NCBI RefSeq assembly: GCF_000378825.1
Contig: NZ_KB900388.1
Location: forward strand, 109,578-173,577
Length of the DNA stretch: 64,000 bases
From: Salinispora vitiensis
GTDB lineage: Bacteria; Actinomycetota; Actinomycetes; Mycobacteriales; Micromonosporaceae
Direction of reading: 5' to 3'
The translations under genes and the position numbers were made by a program. Below are positions 47,659 to 55,000 of this stretch, piece after piece. How positions within the stretch are numbered: the first letter of the stretch is position 1; each line of letters starts with the position of its first letter. The notes beneath the pieces are model-generated. The model saw nothing but the letters and a program-made list of their open reading frames with translations. It did not search any database and was not told the origin of the DNA.

Positions 47659-47730
47659 GGGCGATTAGCTCAGCGGGAGAGCGCTTCGTTCACACCGAAG
47701 AGGTCACTGGTTCGATCCCAGTATCGCCCA
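47659..47730 (+). tRNA. tRNA-Val (CAC)
   Basis: A 72-nt cloverleaf: acceptor GGGCGAT/ATCGCCC, anticodon loop TTCACAC (CAC), T-arm CTGGTTCGATCCCAG and discriminator A. CCA is not encoded. It lies at the left of the prophage-bearing part of the window, but no attachment-site repeat is visible. Confidence 0.97.
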
Positions 47731-47746
47731 CGTTGAATATAGGCAG

Positions 47747-47786
47747 GTAAGAGGGCCGGTTGGAGAACTCCAGCCGGCCCTCTTAC
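47747..47786. terminator. Strong hairpin after tRNA-Val
   Basis: A 19-bp stem GTAAGAGGGCCGG.. / ..CCGGCCCTCTTAC, with one wobble pair and a 2-nt loop, lies between the tRNA and a convergent gene. Confidence 0.85.
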
Positions 47787-47802
47787 TATCCGACGGTAGA
47801 GA

Positions 47803-48177
47803 TCATGAGTCGCCTGTGAGTCGGCGCCGCTGAGACGGACCGTCTGCGAGTCCAGCCTTGTATCCGGTCTCGAAGCCCGACAGCAGCGCATCCTCCAGTT
47901 CGGCGGCGAGCTGTTCGCGGAGGTGTACCTCCAGCAGGCGCCGCTGATCGACGACCACCGTGCGCCCGTGGGTGTCTACTCGGGAGAGTTCGCCTAGGAC
48001 GAATTCCCGGCGCCGCGCTTCCATGTCGTGGCCCATCGATTCGATGACGTTGGCGTAGTGCCGGATCTCGTTCCGGAGCCACGCGTTCTCCTGCCTGAGC
48101 CGCTGATTTTCCTGCTGGTACACGCGGGCGACCAGCGGCACGGGTGGGCGACGGTGGGGGTGGAAGGGATAGTTCAT
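47803..48177 (-). CDS. Hypothetical coiled-coil protein
   Basis: A 124-residue protein. A long helix with heptads (VYQQENQRLRQENAWLRNEI, then HYANVIESMGHDMEARRREF) probably forms a parallel coiled coil. The C-terminal half is helical and acidic-basic. No family is recognised. ATG 48177. It resembles the DivIVA-like gene at 31440 in size and in sitting on the minus strand near an XRE regulator. Confidence 0.7.
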   Translation of the reverse strand: MNYPFHPHRRPPVPLVARVYQQENQRLRQENAWLRNEIRHYANVIESMGHDMEARRREFVLGELSRVDTHGRTVVVDQRRLLEVHLREQLAAELEDALLSGFETGYKAGLADGPSQRRRLTGDS

Positions 48178-48582
48178 GACGTCTCGGTGGCCTCCGGTGA
48201 GTGCCGGTCAGAAGCGAGCTAGTCGAACACACGTACGGATGGATGGGAAGGATTTTCGTGGCGTGTCGACGGCTCTGTCGATTGATGTGCGCGACGAGAT
48301 CGCCGCAACCCATGCGGCGCGAACCCCCGTCACTGTGATCACTGGGCGACTAATGGTAATAGCGGTCCCACAATCGATAAGTAAAGATAGTTAATGGTAT
48401 TTGCGCCTTTTGTGACTTGTGGGATGTCCGACACGCATAGGCTGCGACGAAATCCGCCAGCTCCAAGAGCGCGAATGTACGGGAATTCGTACGGCGCGAC
48501 GCGCCCGAGGCGACCCACACGGACAGGTGACGGCGTGACATGCGGGCAGGGAGTACCGTCGATGACGGCAGGGCGCCGGGGG
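48178..48582. other. Non-coding region with AT-rich patch
   Basis: Nothing here looks like a gene. An AT-rich stretch at about 48350-48415 is the likely promoter zone of the coiled-coil gene to the left. A plus-strand frame from 48424 exists but overlaps the XRE gene and lacks coding character. Confidence 0.45.
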
Positions 48583-49662
48583 TTAACGCCGCGATGCGGC
48601 CTGCTCCACCTCACGCAGCATGAGCACCAAGCTCTGCGACCGACGGTCGGCTGGTAGGGCATCCATTGCCCGCTGGGCGTAGGCGACCCCGTCCGCGCTA
48701 TCACCAGATTTGACCATCGTGAGTCCACGATGCAGCTCGATATGAGTAGCGAAACGCGGCAGATCACCAGGTCGTGTGCGGTCGGCTTCATCTTGGGCCT
48801 CGGACCCGGGGCCGGGCATCCCGAGGCGGGCATACAACATGCTTCGGAACGTGGCCATCCGCCACGGCGGGACGGCGGTATCAGACACCTCGCCATCCGG
48901 CGATGCAACCTGGTCGAACACCCGCCGAGCATCGGTATCGAGCGCGACAGCGCCACTGCGGTCCCCGCGTCCCGCCGCCACGTGTGCCTGCGCCATCAGC
49001 GCCTGAACGCGTCCGAGTGACGCCCGGTCCGACAGCGCGACAGCCTGATCGGCGTACCGCCGCGCCGTGGTCAGCGCCGCCCCCTCGTAGGCCAACGCGA
49101 TGGCGGCCCTGCCCCGGACCCACACCCGCACGGCGAGATCGTCGGAGCGGTCGGCGGCCACCCCGGCTAGGTCGTACCAGCGGATAGCCTCAGTGGGGTT
49201 GGGAGTGGTTTTGCCGTAGGTCACCAACGCCCTCGCGGCATGTGACCACATGACCGGCGTATCCAGGTGCTGTTGCAGGACCACGAGATCACTGGCGAGG
49301 CGCGACTGAAGCGCCGCAGCTCCCACCGCCATGTAGTCCCGACCGTACTGGTCGACCCGCTCCCGCCAGTCCTCCTCAGCAGTCCGGCCGCGTAGCGCAG
49401 CGCTGAACCCGGCCCGGATCAGTTCGCCGGCCACGACCGGGCCGACGACGCCGGCCGCCAAGCCGAACATCTGTCGACGCCTCATCTCACCCTCCCCGAG
49501 GAGCCGCGCGTAGGCGAGCACGATGTCGGGCGTCGCTGTCCTCCGCCCAGCCTCAACATTGCTCAGATGTGACACCGAATACGAGGTTCGAGCGGCCATT
49601 GAGGCCAACGTAACCCCGGCCTCGGTGCGAGTCTGCCGGAGTTGGGCGCCGAGATCGTCCAC
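48583..49662 (-). CDS. XRE-family regulator with TPR-like domain
   Basis: A 359-residue protein. Residues 5-60 form an XRE helix-turn-helix (LRQTRTEAGVTLASMAARTS). A short hydrophobic segment (MFGLAAGVVGPVVAGELI) and then helical tandem repeats (about 130-355) with a TPR character follow. Such regulators often read a peptide or small-molecule signal. GTG 49662. It is divergent from a run of very small genes starting at 49789, 126 bp away, which it may control. Confidence 0.88.
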   Translation of the reverse strand: MDDLGAQLRQTRTEAGVTLASMAARTSYSVSHLSNVEAGRRTATPDIVLAYARLLGEGEMRRRQMFGLAAGVVGPVVAGELIRAGFSAALRGRTAEEDWRERVDQYGRDYMAVGAAALQSRLASDLVVLQQHLDTPVMWSHAARALVTYGKTTPNPTEAIRWYDLAGVAADRSDDLAVRVWVRGRAAIALAYEGAALTTARRYADQAVALSDRASLGRVQALMAQAHVAAGRGDRSGAVALDTDARRVFDQVASPDGEVSDTAVPPWRMATFRSMLYARLGMPGPGSEAQDEADRTRPGDLPRFATHIELHRGLTMVKSGDSADGVAYAQRAMDALPADRRSQSLVLMLREVEQAASRR

Positions 49663-49788
49663 ACGTCCCCCTGCTGAAAAAGCCTGAAAACATCGACCTC
49701 CTTCCGAGCGTAGTCCCGTAGTCGCACGCTGAAATCACACGACGCGGCCGGATGGATGTCCGAGGCGCCAGGGTGAGGGAGCACACGC

Positions 49789-49971
49789 ATGGTCCGCCGA
49801 CTCCGCCGACTCCGCCGCCGCGGGCCCGCACGGCTGGACGCGGTCGGCCCCGCCACCGTGTACGCGGCACGGGCCGGCGCCTACCGCCCGCTCTGGGACC
49901 AACCGACGGTGATCCTCGATACGCGACCGTTGCTGACCCGGCTGGCCCGTCAGCGGGCCTGCCAGCGGTGA
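49789..49971 (+). CDS. Small basic protein
   Basis: A 60-residue protein with an Arg-rich start (MVRRLRRLRRRG). ATG 49789 follows GGGAG. No family is recognised. It is the first of a chain of overlapping mini-genes; its TGA overlaps the next start. Confidence 0.6.
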   Translation: MVRRLRRLRRRGPARLDAVGPATVYAARAGAYRPLWDQPTVILDTRPLLTRLARQRACQR

Positions 49972-50201
49972 TGGCCACGGGCGCCCGGCCCAGCCCGGCC
50001 AGCCTGTCGGCGGTCCAGCTACGCAACCGGATGGTCCTGTCCGCCCGGCGGATCATCACCAGGCACTGGCCGCGGGTGGACCGGTGCCCGGTCTGCGGTT
50101 GCGGTTGGCCGTGCCGGCCCACCGACACCGCCTACGGCTACCTGACCTCGGTAGGTCAGGGCAACTGGGCACCCCCGCAGCGCGCCGGGAGCCGGCGTTG
50201 A
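49971..50201 (+). CDS. Small zinc-finger-like protein with CPVCGCGWPC
   Basis: A 76-residue protein. The RCPVCGCGWPCRP cluster after a basic helix (RNRMVLSARRIITRHWP) suggests metal binding. ATG 49971 shares a base with the previous stop; GTG 49968 is adjacent. It has the same Cys layout as the next gene, so the two may be old duplicates. Confidence 0.7.
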   Translation: MATGARPSPASLSAVQLRNRMVLSARRIITRHWPRVDRCPVCGCGWPCRPTDTAYGYLTSVGQGNWAPPQRAGSRR

Positions 50202-50410
50202 CGCCGGCCGACGCCACCATCAGCCGATGGTGGCGGGACCTGGCCGAGCATCACCAGGTCGACGGCCGCTGTCCCGTGTGCGGCACCCCACGCCGCTGTT
50301 GGCCGTGGGCGGAGGCGTACGCAGGGCTGCTCACCTATGACCTGCTCGGCTCACCCCCACCACCCCCTACGGATGTCCGGCCGGCAGGCGGCCGGCAAAC
50401 GAAAGGTTGA
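50198..50410 (+). CDS. Small zinc-finger-like protein with CPVCGTPRRCWPW
   Basis: A 70-residue protein starting at TTG 50198 in a four-base overlap (TTGA) with the gene before. ISRWWRDLAEHHQVDGRCPV leads into CG and CWPWAEAYAGLL. Fewer Cys than the neighbour; metal binding is likely but unproven. Confidence 0.65.
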   Translation: MTPADATISRWWRDLAEHHQVDGRCPVCGTPRRCWPWAEAYAGLLTYDLLGSPPPPPTDVRPAGGRQTKG

Positions 50411-50413
50411 TTC

Positions 50414-50605
50414 ATGAACGAGCTGACCTGGAAGAAGCCGATGCGCTGCGACAACAGCAGCCCGAACTGCGTTGAGGTTGCCTCGGACGAGACCGGCCGC
50501 CGGTTCGTGCGCGACTCGAAGAACCCCACCGGCCCCGCCCTCGCCTTCAGCGCGGACGAGTGGGACGCGTTCGAGGGCTCGATCCGCGGCGGGCAGACCT
50601 TCTGA
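50414..50605 (+). CDS. DUF397 protein
   Basis: A 63-residue DUF397 protein: LTWKKPMRCDNSSPNCVEVA, FVRDSKNPTGPALAF and EWDAFEGSIRGGQTF. ATG 50414 follows GAAAGG. The XRE-TPR regulator at 48583 is the nearest possible partner; a DUF5753 regulator is not adjacent. Confidence 0.88.
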   Translation: MNELTWKKPMRCDNSSPNCVEVASDETGRRFVRDSKNPTGPALAFSADEWDAFEGSIRGGQTF

Positions 50606-50761
50606 TCCCGCAGCCTGGGGCCAGCATCACGCTGGCCCCGGGCCACCCTCGTTATCAGGGAGGCGACCACGATGCGCTGGAGCCGCGCCCCGCCCACCCC
50701 GCCGGTACACTGGCCCGGCCCGTGAGCAGCCACGATCCCCGGATTGATCAGGAGAGCGCCC

Positions 50762-51289
50762 GTGCAGGTAACCCAGGCCCTGGACATGATGGAAGCGATC
50801 CTGCGCGTAGCCGAGCACCCCGACATCGTGTCGGTGTCGCGCTACGGCGCCGATACCCAGCCGGGCGGACAGTCGCCCCCGGGGATCAAAGCGGTTCACC
50901 AGACCGGGTCCTACGCCATGCTCTGGGCCGCCGTCCCACACCGGGACGCCCGGCCTGTGCCGCCCGGCGACATGCCGCCGCCGCGGTACCGCGCACAGCG
51001 GATGCTCGTGCTCGCCCATCAGCTCCTGGACGTCGCCCGACCCGAGGTGATCAGCTCGTGGGAGCTGTGCGCCACCCCAGGCGTCGGCGACTGGACCGCC
51101 GGTGACCCGCCACTGTCAGCGCTGCGGCTCAAGTGCGGTGACGGATCAGTGGTCTACCTCCGCGCTACCGCCGCATCCGGGGGCACGTCCGAGCCCGAGA
51201 CCGACCCGTATCCGGACTACCAAATCCCCCAGGGAGTCCAGTCATGGCATCGTCTCAATGTTCCGCATGCGGAGCCCGCGTCAGTGTGA
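50762..51289 (+). CDS. Hypothetical protein
   Basis: A 175-residue protein of unknown function. It has a helical N-terminal part (VTQALDMMEAILRVAEHP) and a beta-rich C-terminal half (SALRLKCGDGSVVYLRA). GTG 50762 follows AGGAGAG. The 3' end overlaps the next mini-gene by 46 bases. Confidence 0.7.
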   Translation: MQVTQALDMMEAILRVAEHPDIVSVSRYGADTQPGGQSPPGIKAVHQTGSYAMLWAAVPHRDARPVPPGDMPPPRYRAQRMLVLAHQLLDVARPEVISSWELCATPGVGDWTAGDPPLSALRLKCGDGSVVYLRATAASGGTSEPETDPYPDYQIPQGVQSWHRLNVPHAEPASV

Positions 51290-51369
51290 GCCCCGGCCGG
51301 TCCTGCCCGCCGCATCAGGCGATGGGTGATCGGGCCCGCTGCCCGGGCTCCGGACAGCCCACCATGTAA
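51244..51369 (+). CDS. 41-residue Cys-pair mini-protein
   Basis: A very short gene at ATG 51244 behind AGGGAG. The product begins MASSQCSACGARVS and has Cys at 6, 9, 21 and 33 plus a His at 24 (CPPH), consistent with a small zinc knuckle. It overlaps the previous gene in another frame and ends seven bases before a strong hairpin. Confidence 0.65.
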   Translation: MASSQCSACGARVSVSPGRSCPPHQAMGDRARCPGSGQPTM

Positions 51370-51375
51370 CAGCAG

Positions 51376-51410
51376 AGGCCCCGCCCTCCCGGCCTGGGAG
51401 GGTGGGGCCT
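51376..51410 (+). terminator. Hairpin ending the mini-gene run
   Basis: AGGCCCCGCCCTCCC pairs with GGGAGGGTGGGGCCT around a 5-nt loop, one G-T pair. Confidence 0.8.
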
Positions 51411-51497
51411 CGTCGTGTCGTGGTCCCGACTGGTGCGCCCCCAGGTCAGGGCGTGTCACGGCGGCGGGACGTTGACGGCCGGGCGTACGGTGCGGTA

Positions 51498-51839
51498 GTG
51501 ACCCGCACACCGATCGTGATCACCGCTGCAGCAGTTGCTGCACTGGGTGCCGGCATCGCCGGCACGGCCCTCTACCGCAACAGCGAGACGGACACGCCGA
51601 CCTCGACACCATCGCAGGCGCCGGCGCCCTCGGCAGAGCCGGCAGCAGACACGCCTGCCGACCCGTACGAGGTGTACCTGGACCTGGCCCCGGCGGGCGC
51701 GGTGGAGTTGTCCCGGGAGGACGCGCAGACCCGGGCCCTACTCGGCTGTGGCCGGAAGTGGGCGCCGGGGACCGTGGACGCGGCATTGGCGGAGGCGTAC
51801 GCCGAGCTGTGCGCGGACCTCGAAGACCGCACGGAATAG
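51498..51839 (+). CDS. Small exported or membrane-anchored protein
   Basis: A 113-residue protein with a hydrophobic start (IVITAAAVAALGAGIAGTAL), a Pro/Ala/Ser-rich linker, and a helical domain with two Cys (LLGCGRKW and ELCADLED) that could form a disulfide. GTG 51498. There is no lipobox. Function unknown. Confidence 0.7.
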   Translation: MTRTPIVITAAAVAALGAGIAGTALYRNSETDTPTSTPSQAPAPSAEPAADTPADPYEVYLDLAPAGAVELSREDAQTRALLGCGRKWAPGTVDAALAEAYAELCADLEDRTE

Positions 51840-51851
51840 CCCCGGACACGA

Positions 51852-51893
51852 CGAAGCGCCCCGCCCGGCCGTGAGGCCAGGCGGGGCGCTTCG
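51852..51893 (+). terminator. Hairpin terminator
   Basis: CGAAGCGCCCCGCC pairs with GGCGGGGCGCTTCG; the loop contains a second short stem. Confidence 0.8.
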
Positions 51894-52010
51894 TCTATAG
51901 GCCGGCACCCCGTGCGGGGCTGGGCGGGGAGGGGCGTTTGCGTGTCCAGGTCAGGTCATCGTCTTCGGTTGGTCCGGGCGAGTGCTGCGACTCTCCGCTA
52001 TACAGTTTGC

Positions 52011-52040
52011 TTGACATCAAGGTGTAGCGCGCTATATGAT
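52011..52040 (+). promoter_or_regulatory. Sigma-70-type promoter
   Basis: TTGACA (52011-52016) and TATATG (52033) or TATGAT (52035), with 16 or 18 bp between, lie 36 bp upstream of the ATG at 52076. One of the few consensus-like promoters in the window. Confidence 0.75.
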
Positions 52041-52075
52041 GATGTCATCAGCGGAACCGAATACGGGAGCAAACC

Positions 52076-52687
52076 ATGGCCACCTACACCATCGAAATCC
52101 AGGCCAGCAACCACGACGGCGGCATCTGGCAGGCCCTAGCCCCCTCAGAGAACGTCGAGAGCGACGACACTGCCGCCGAGGTCGCCGCCGAGGTCGCCGC
52201 ACACCAGACCATCGCCGACGGCAGCAACTGGCGGGTGAGAGTCTGGCGTGGCTCCGACGCCGATACCGGCAGCGAGCCGGACGGCGAGCACGTCGCCGGA
52301 ACCAGCATCGACGACCTGGCGGCGGAGATCGCCGACCGGCACGGCATCGCCCTTGAGGCCGCGGTCGAGGCCGCGGAGGTACACGCGGGCCAGATCCGCG
52401 ACGACGACGACCTTTGGGACACCGTGACCCACACCGCCACTCCAGCAGGAGTGGAGATGATCACCGCGGCGATTGACGAGTCGTACAGTATCGGAGCCGT
52501 CGCAACACGCGCCGCACAAATCCTCGTCGAGCTGGAGGAGGTCACAGGCGAGATCGACCGCCTGTCTGCCCGCCGCGACGAGCTGGTGCGCTCAGGGCTA
52601 CAGACCGAGCTGCGGCGAGACGATATCGCCGCAGCCGCCCGCGTCACGCGGGCCCGGCTCTACCAGATCCGCGACGGACGCCGCTAG
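52076..52687 (+). CDS. Hypothetical protein with C-terminal helix-turn-helix
   Basis: A 203-residue protein. The N-terminal part (about 1-65) is a small beta-rich domain (TYTIEIQASNHDGGIWQAL) and an acidic helix region follows. The C-terminal part (LRRDDIAAAARVTRARLYQI) has the look of a DNA-binding helix-turn-helix. ATG 52076 follows ACGGGAGC and a strong promoter. It borders the prophage; it may be a phage regulator, but this is not shown. Confidence 0.72.
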   Translation: MATYTIEIQASNHDGGIWQALAPSENVESDDTAAEVAAEVAAHQTIADGSNWRVRVWRGSDADTGSEPDGEHVAGTSIDDLAAEIADRHGIALEAAVEAAEVHAGQIRDDDDLWDTVTHTATPAGVEMITAAIDESYSIGAVATRAAQILVELEEVTGEIDRLSARRDELVRSGLQTELRRDDIAAAARVTRARLYQIRDGRR

Positions 52688-52696
52688 CCCTGACCG

Positions 52697-52957
52697 TTAC
52701 TGCCGCCCGGCCGGCGCCTCATATCGGGGCGCTGCCGGCGTGCCCAGCAGTACCCCCAGCCGCGGCCACCGCGCCTCTGCGACCCGGACGAGCGCGTAGT
52801 AGCCGGCCATCGCCAGCGCCACCACGCCCGCGGTCAGCGCGGTGCCCGAGTCGGCGTCGAGCACGATGCCCGCCGTCGAGGCCAGCCACGCGAGCAGGGC
52901 GCCGACGGCGGCGGGGACAGCGGTACGAATGAGTGAGACCAGGTAGTCGTGAGTCAT
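52697..52957 (-). CDS. Putative holin-like small membrane protein
   Basis: An 86-residue protein with two hydrophobic segments (VPAAVGALLAWLASTAGI and ALTAGVVALAMAGYYALV), the form of many phage holins. ATG 52957 follows AGGAGG. It lies at the end of the leftward phage block, downstream of the endolysin, as expected for a lysis gene. Confidence 0.7.
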   Translation of the reverse strand: MTHDYLVSLIRTAVPAAVGALLAWLASTAGIVLDADSGTALTAGVVALAMAGYYALVRVAEARWPRLGVLLGTPAAPRYEAPAGRQ

Positions 52958-52995
52958 CGGGGTGCCTCCTTGGGCTCCTTGGGTACGGTCGGGGG

Positions 52996-53370
52996 ATGGT
53001 GGATGTGCCGTCGCTGCCGCAGCCACAGCGGCTTGTCCTGGCCGAGCTGTCCGGCACAGCCCGCCGGTACGGCACCGACGGCATGCGGGACGCGCCCCGC
53101 GAGGTGGCGGTTGCTGCGGTGCGGGCGGTCACCGAGGATCCCGTGCTGCTGGGTATCCAGGCCGGAGTGGCGCTGGTCGACCCGCACGGCATCAACGGAC
53201 CGATCGTGGAGCTGCTCCAGGCGGCCGGTGCGGACATGGCCGTGGCCCGGGAGCACGCGGTCGAGGTGCGACAGCGGTTGGATCGGTCCGGTATTGCCAC
53301 CTCAGCCGAAGGCGTTGTAGCCGACGATCGACACCACCAGGGCGATGATGGAGACCACCGCGGCCAGTGA
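52996..53370 (+). CDS. Hypothetical protein opposite the lysis genes
   Basis: A 124-residue frame on the strand opposite to the prophage genes. Composition is protein-like (QRLVLAELSGTARRYG, VAAVRAVTEDPVLLGIQAGV), and nothing else fills this 344-bp gap. ATG 52996 follows CGGGGG. Its end overlaps the membrane protein at 53302 by 69 bp. Could be a moron gene or chance. Confidence 0.5.
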   Translation: MVDVPSLPQPQRLVLAELSGTARRYGTDGMRDAPREVAVAAVRAVTEDPVLLGIQAGVALVDPHGINGPIVELLQAAGADMAVAREHAVEVRQRLDRSGIATSAEGVVADDRHHQGDDGDHRGQ

Positions 53371-53568
53371 GGGCAGCGGCCATCGCGCGCTTTCCAGGGC
53401 GCGTAGGCGGCGCTCATGGTCGTCGCCTTGTTGGGTGAGGTCCTTGAGGTCCTTGGCCAGGACCTGGACGTTCGTGTTTAGCGCGACCAACTGGTCGTAG
53501 ATCTCTTTCAAGCCGATCTCTACGACTAGTGGCGAGGTGCCGCCTGGTGGTGGTCCGGTGGTGCTCAC
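53302..53568 (-). CDS. Coiled-coil membrane protein, possible second holin/spanin partner
   Basis: An 88-residue protein: a coiled coil (IYDQLVALNTNVQVLAKDLK) followed by a C-terminal helix (LAAVVSIIALVVSIVGY). This layout is common in phage lysis cassettes of actinobacteria. GTG 53568 follows AGGAG. It sits 12 bp downstream of the endolysin stop. Confidence 0.72.
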   Translation of the reverse strand: MSTTGPPPGGTSPLVVEIGLKEIYDQLVALNTNVQVLAKDLKDLTQQGDDHERRLRALESARWPLPSLAAVVSIIALVVSIVGYNAFG

Positions 53569-53580
53569 TGGTTCTCCTGG

Positions 53581-54393
53581 CTAACGGATCGGGTTGTTGT
53601 AGGCGGCGTCCCAGGTTTTGCGGCCCAGCAGCCCATCGCGGGTGAGGCCCTGGTCGGCCTGGAATGCCTTGATCAACTCTCGGTACTCCGGCCCGTACAG
53701 GCCATCGGCGCCGCTCCTGCGCAGGTAGCGGCGGCCCTTGCCAGCGGGCCAGCCCCGGCGGGTGAGCTGTTTGGTCCACATCGCGAGCCACTCTCGATCT
53801 GACTTGCCGTTGAACCTCCTGCGGTAGTAGCCCGACACCGACCGATCCCCTCCGCTACGGGGGCCGAAGTAGTGCCCGGCTGGCAGCGGGTACGGCACTG
53901 CGGGCCCGGGCGCCGGCCGCACCGGTGCTGTCCCGGCAAGCTGGTCCAGCTGCCAGTTCGTGCCCCGTACCGTGTCGGCGGCCTGGGTGAAGTCAGAATT
54001 CACGTGGCAGTGGGTCATGTGCCGGTTAGAGCCGGTGTACGCGTGCGTGGCGAAGTTGTGCCGGCGGTGCCAGATCCGGCCCTGGTAGATGATGTACCGC
54101 ACCCACCACAGCGCGCCCGAGCGAGCGAGCTTCACCCACAGCTGCACGACCTGTTCCATCGTGACCCCGCCCGGGTCGTGCAGGTCGGCGTCGAAGTCCC
54201 GGGCCCGTACCTCGTCCAGGTGGTCGCCGTCGCCATACTCGGGTCGGCCGGTCCGGTCCGGGTTGTGGCTCGACGGGGCGCTCTGGTGTGAGGTATCGCC
54301 GATCGAGCCGTCCGATCTGGTGTCCCGTTTGGGGAATCGCCTGTTGAGCTGGTCTCGCGCCTCATCCAGGTTAGGCACCACGGTCCATGCCAT
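53581..54393 (-). CDS. Phage endolysin: peptidase domain plus peptidoglycan-binding domain
   Basis: A 270-residue protein. The N-terminal part has paired metal-type His/Asp motifs (SSHNPDRTG, ADLHDPGG, THAYTGSNRHMTHCHV) as in phage peptidoglycan peptidases. The C-terminal part (about 185-268) is a PG_binding_1-type domain (GADGLYGPEYRELIKAFQAD, QGLTRDGLLGRKTW). ATG 54393. No signal peptide, so it depends on a holin. The two membrane proteins downstream complete a lysis cassette. Confidence 0.85.
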   Translation of the reverse strand: MAWTVVPNLDEARDQLNRRFPKRDTRSDGSIGDTSHQSAPSSHNPDRTGRPEYGDGDHLDEVRARDFDADLHDPGGVTMEQVVQLWVKLARSGALWWVRYIIYQGRIWHRRHNFATHAYTGSNRHMTHCHVNSDFTQAADTVRGTNWQLDQLAGTAPVRPAPGPAVPYPLPAGHYFGPRSGGDRSVSGYYRRRFNGKSDREWLAMWTKQLTRRGWPAGKGRRYLRRSGADGLYGPEYRELIKAFQADQGLTRDGLLGRKTWDAAYNNPIR

Positions 54394-54511
54394 CGGTGTT
54401 CACCTCCACAACTGGCCAGTCGGTCTCGGCGGGGTCCGACCACGGGTCGGGGATCTGCTCCCCGATGTGCTGCTCCGGATGCTCCGGGATTGGGTGCAGA
54501 TTGTTGGACAT
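54371..54511 (-). CDS. 46-residue phage mini-protein
   Basis: ATG 54511 follows AAGGAGC. The product begins MSNNLHPIPEHPEQHIGEQI and is rich in Pro, Glu and His, with no known family. Its end overlaps the endolysin start by 23 bases. It fills an otherwise empty 128-bp gap. Confidence 0.65.
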   Translation of the reverse strand: MSNNLHPIPEHPEQHIGEQIPDPWSDPAETDWPVVEVNTDGMDRGA

Positions 54512-54522
54512 CTTGCTCCTTG

Positions 54523-54987
54523 TCATTGGGACACCCATTCGACATCGAGGCGTGCTGCGACACCAAATTGGTTATATAAATTGAGCGCGCCACCGCTGTT
54601 TTGCCACACAAATACCTCGAGGTGGTGGCCGACGGCTAGCCGGATGAGCCCGGACGCCGATAGTCGCGCACTGATCCCGGAGGGCGTCGCCGGGACCGCG
54701 GTCCCGATGCCGGAGGGGCTGCTGAAGCGATACACGGCGAGAGCGCGCGACCCGACCGAATTGAGGCTGAACCCGACCGCCGCCGACACGCGATAGAGCC
54801 CTGCTCGGCGACAGAAGATCCGGCCCTCGGCCGGATCCGCCATACCACCCGAATCCTCGACCTCGACAGGGAGCGCAACTTTGGTATAGAAGGCATTCGG
54901 AATCGACACCGCCTCATGCGTCGCCATGACACAGGTCGCGCCGCCGAGTCGGGCGGGGGTGAGGAACATCCCCGATTGCCACGTCAT
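54523..54987 (-). CDS. Phage tail-associated jelly-roll protein
   Basis: A 154-residue protein with the beta-strand pattern of C1q/TNF-like phage fibre tips: GRIFCRRAGLYRVSAAVGFS, FVWQNSGGALNLYNQ and a closing LDVEWVS. ATG 54987. It is next to the minor tail gene, so probably a receptor-binding or decoration protein. Confidence 0.78.
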   Translation of the reverse strand: MTWQSGMFLTPARLGGATCVMATHEAVSIPNAFYTKVALPVEVEDSGGMADPAEGRIFCRRAGLYRVSAAVGFSLNSVGSRALAVYRFSSPSGIGTAVPATPSGISARLSASGLIRLAVGHHLEVFVWQNSGGALNLYNQFGVAARLDVEWVSQ

Positions 54988-55000
54988 GCTTTCGTCCTCC

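Noticed and set aside
47659-47730. tRNA-Val(CAC) as prophage attachment site
   Set aside because: No copy of the tRNA 3' end and no integrase are in the window; the right end of the prophage is not visible.
48424-48657. Small plus-strand frame near the XRE-TPR gene
   Set aside because: Overlaps the XRE gene end, is Arg/Pro/Gly-rich and lacks a ribosome site.
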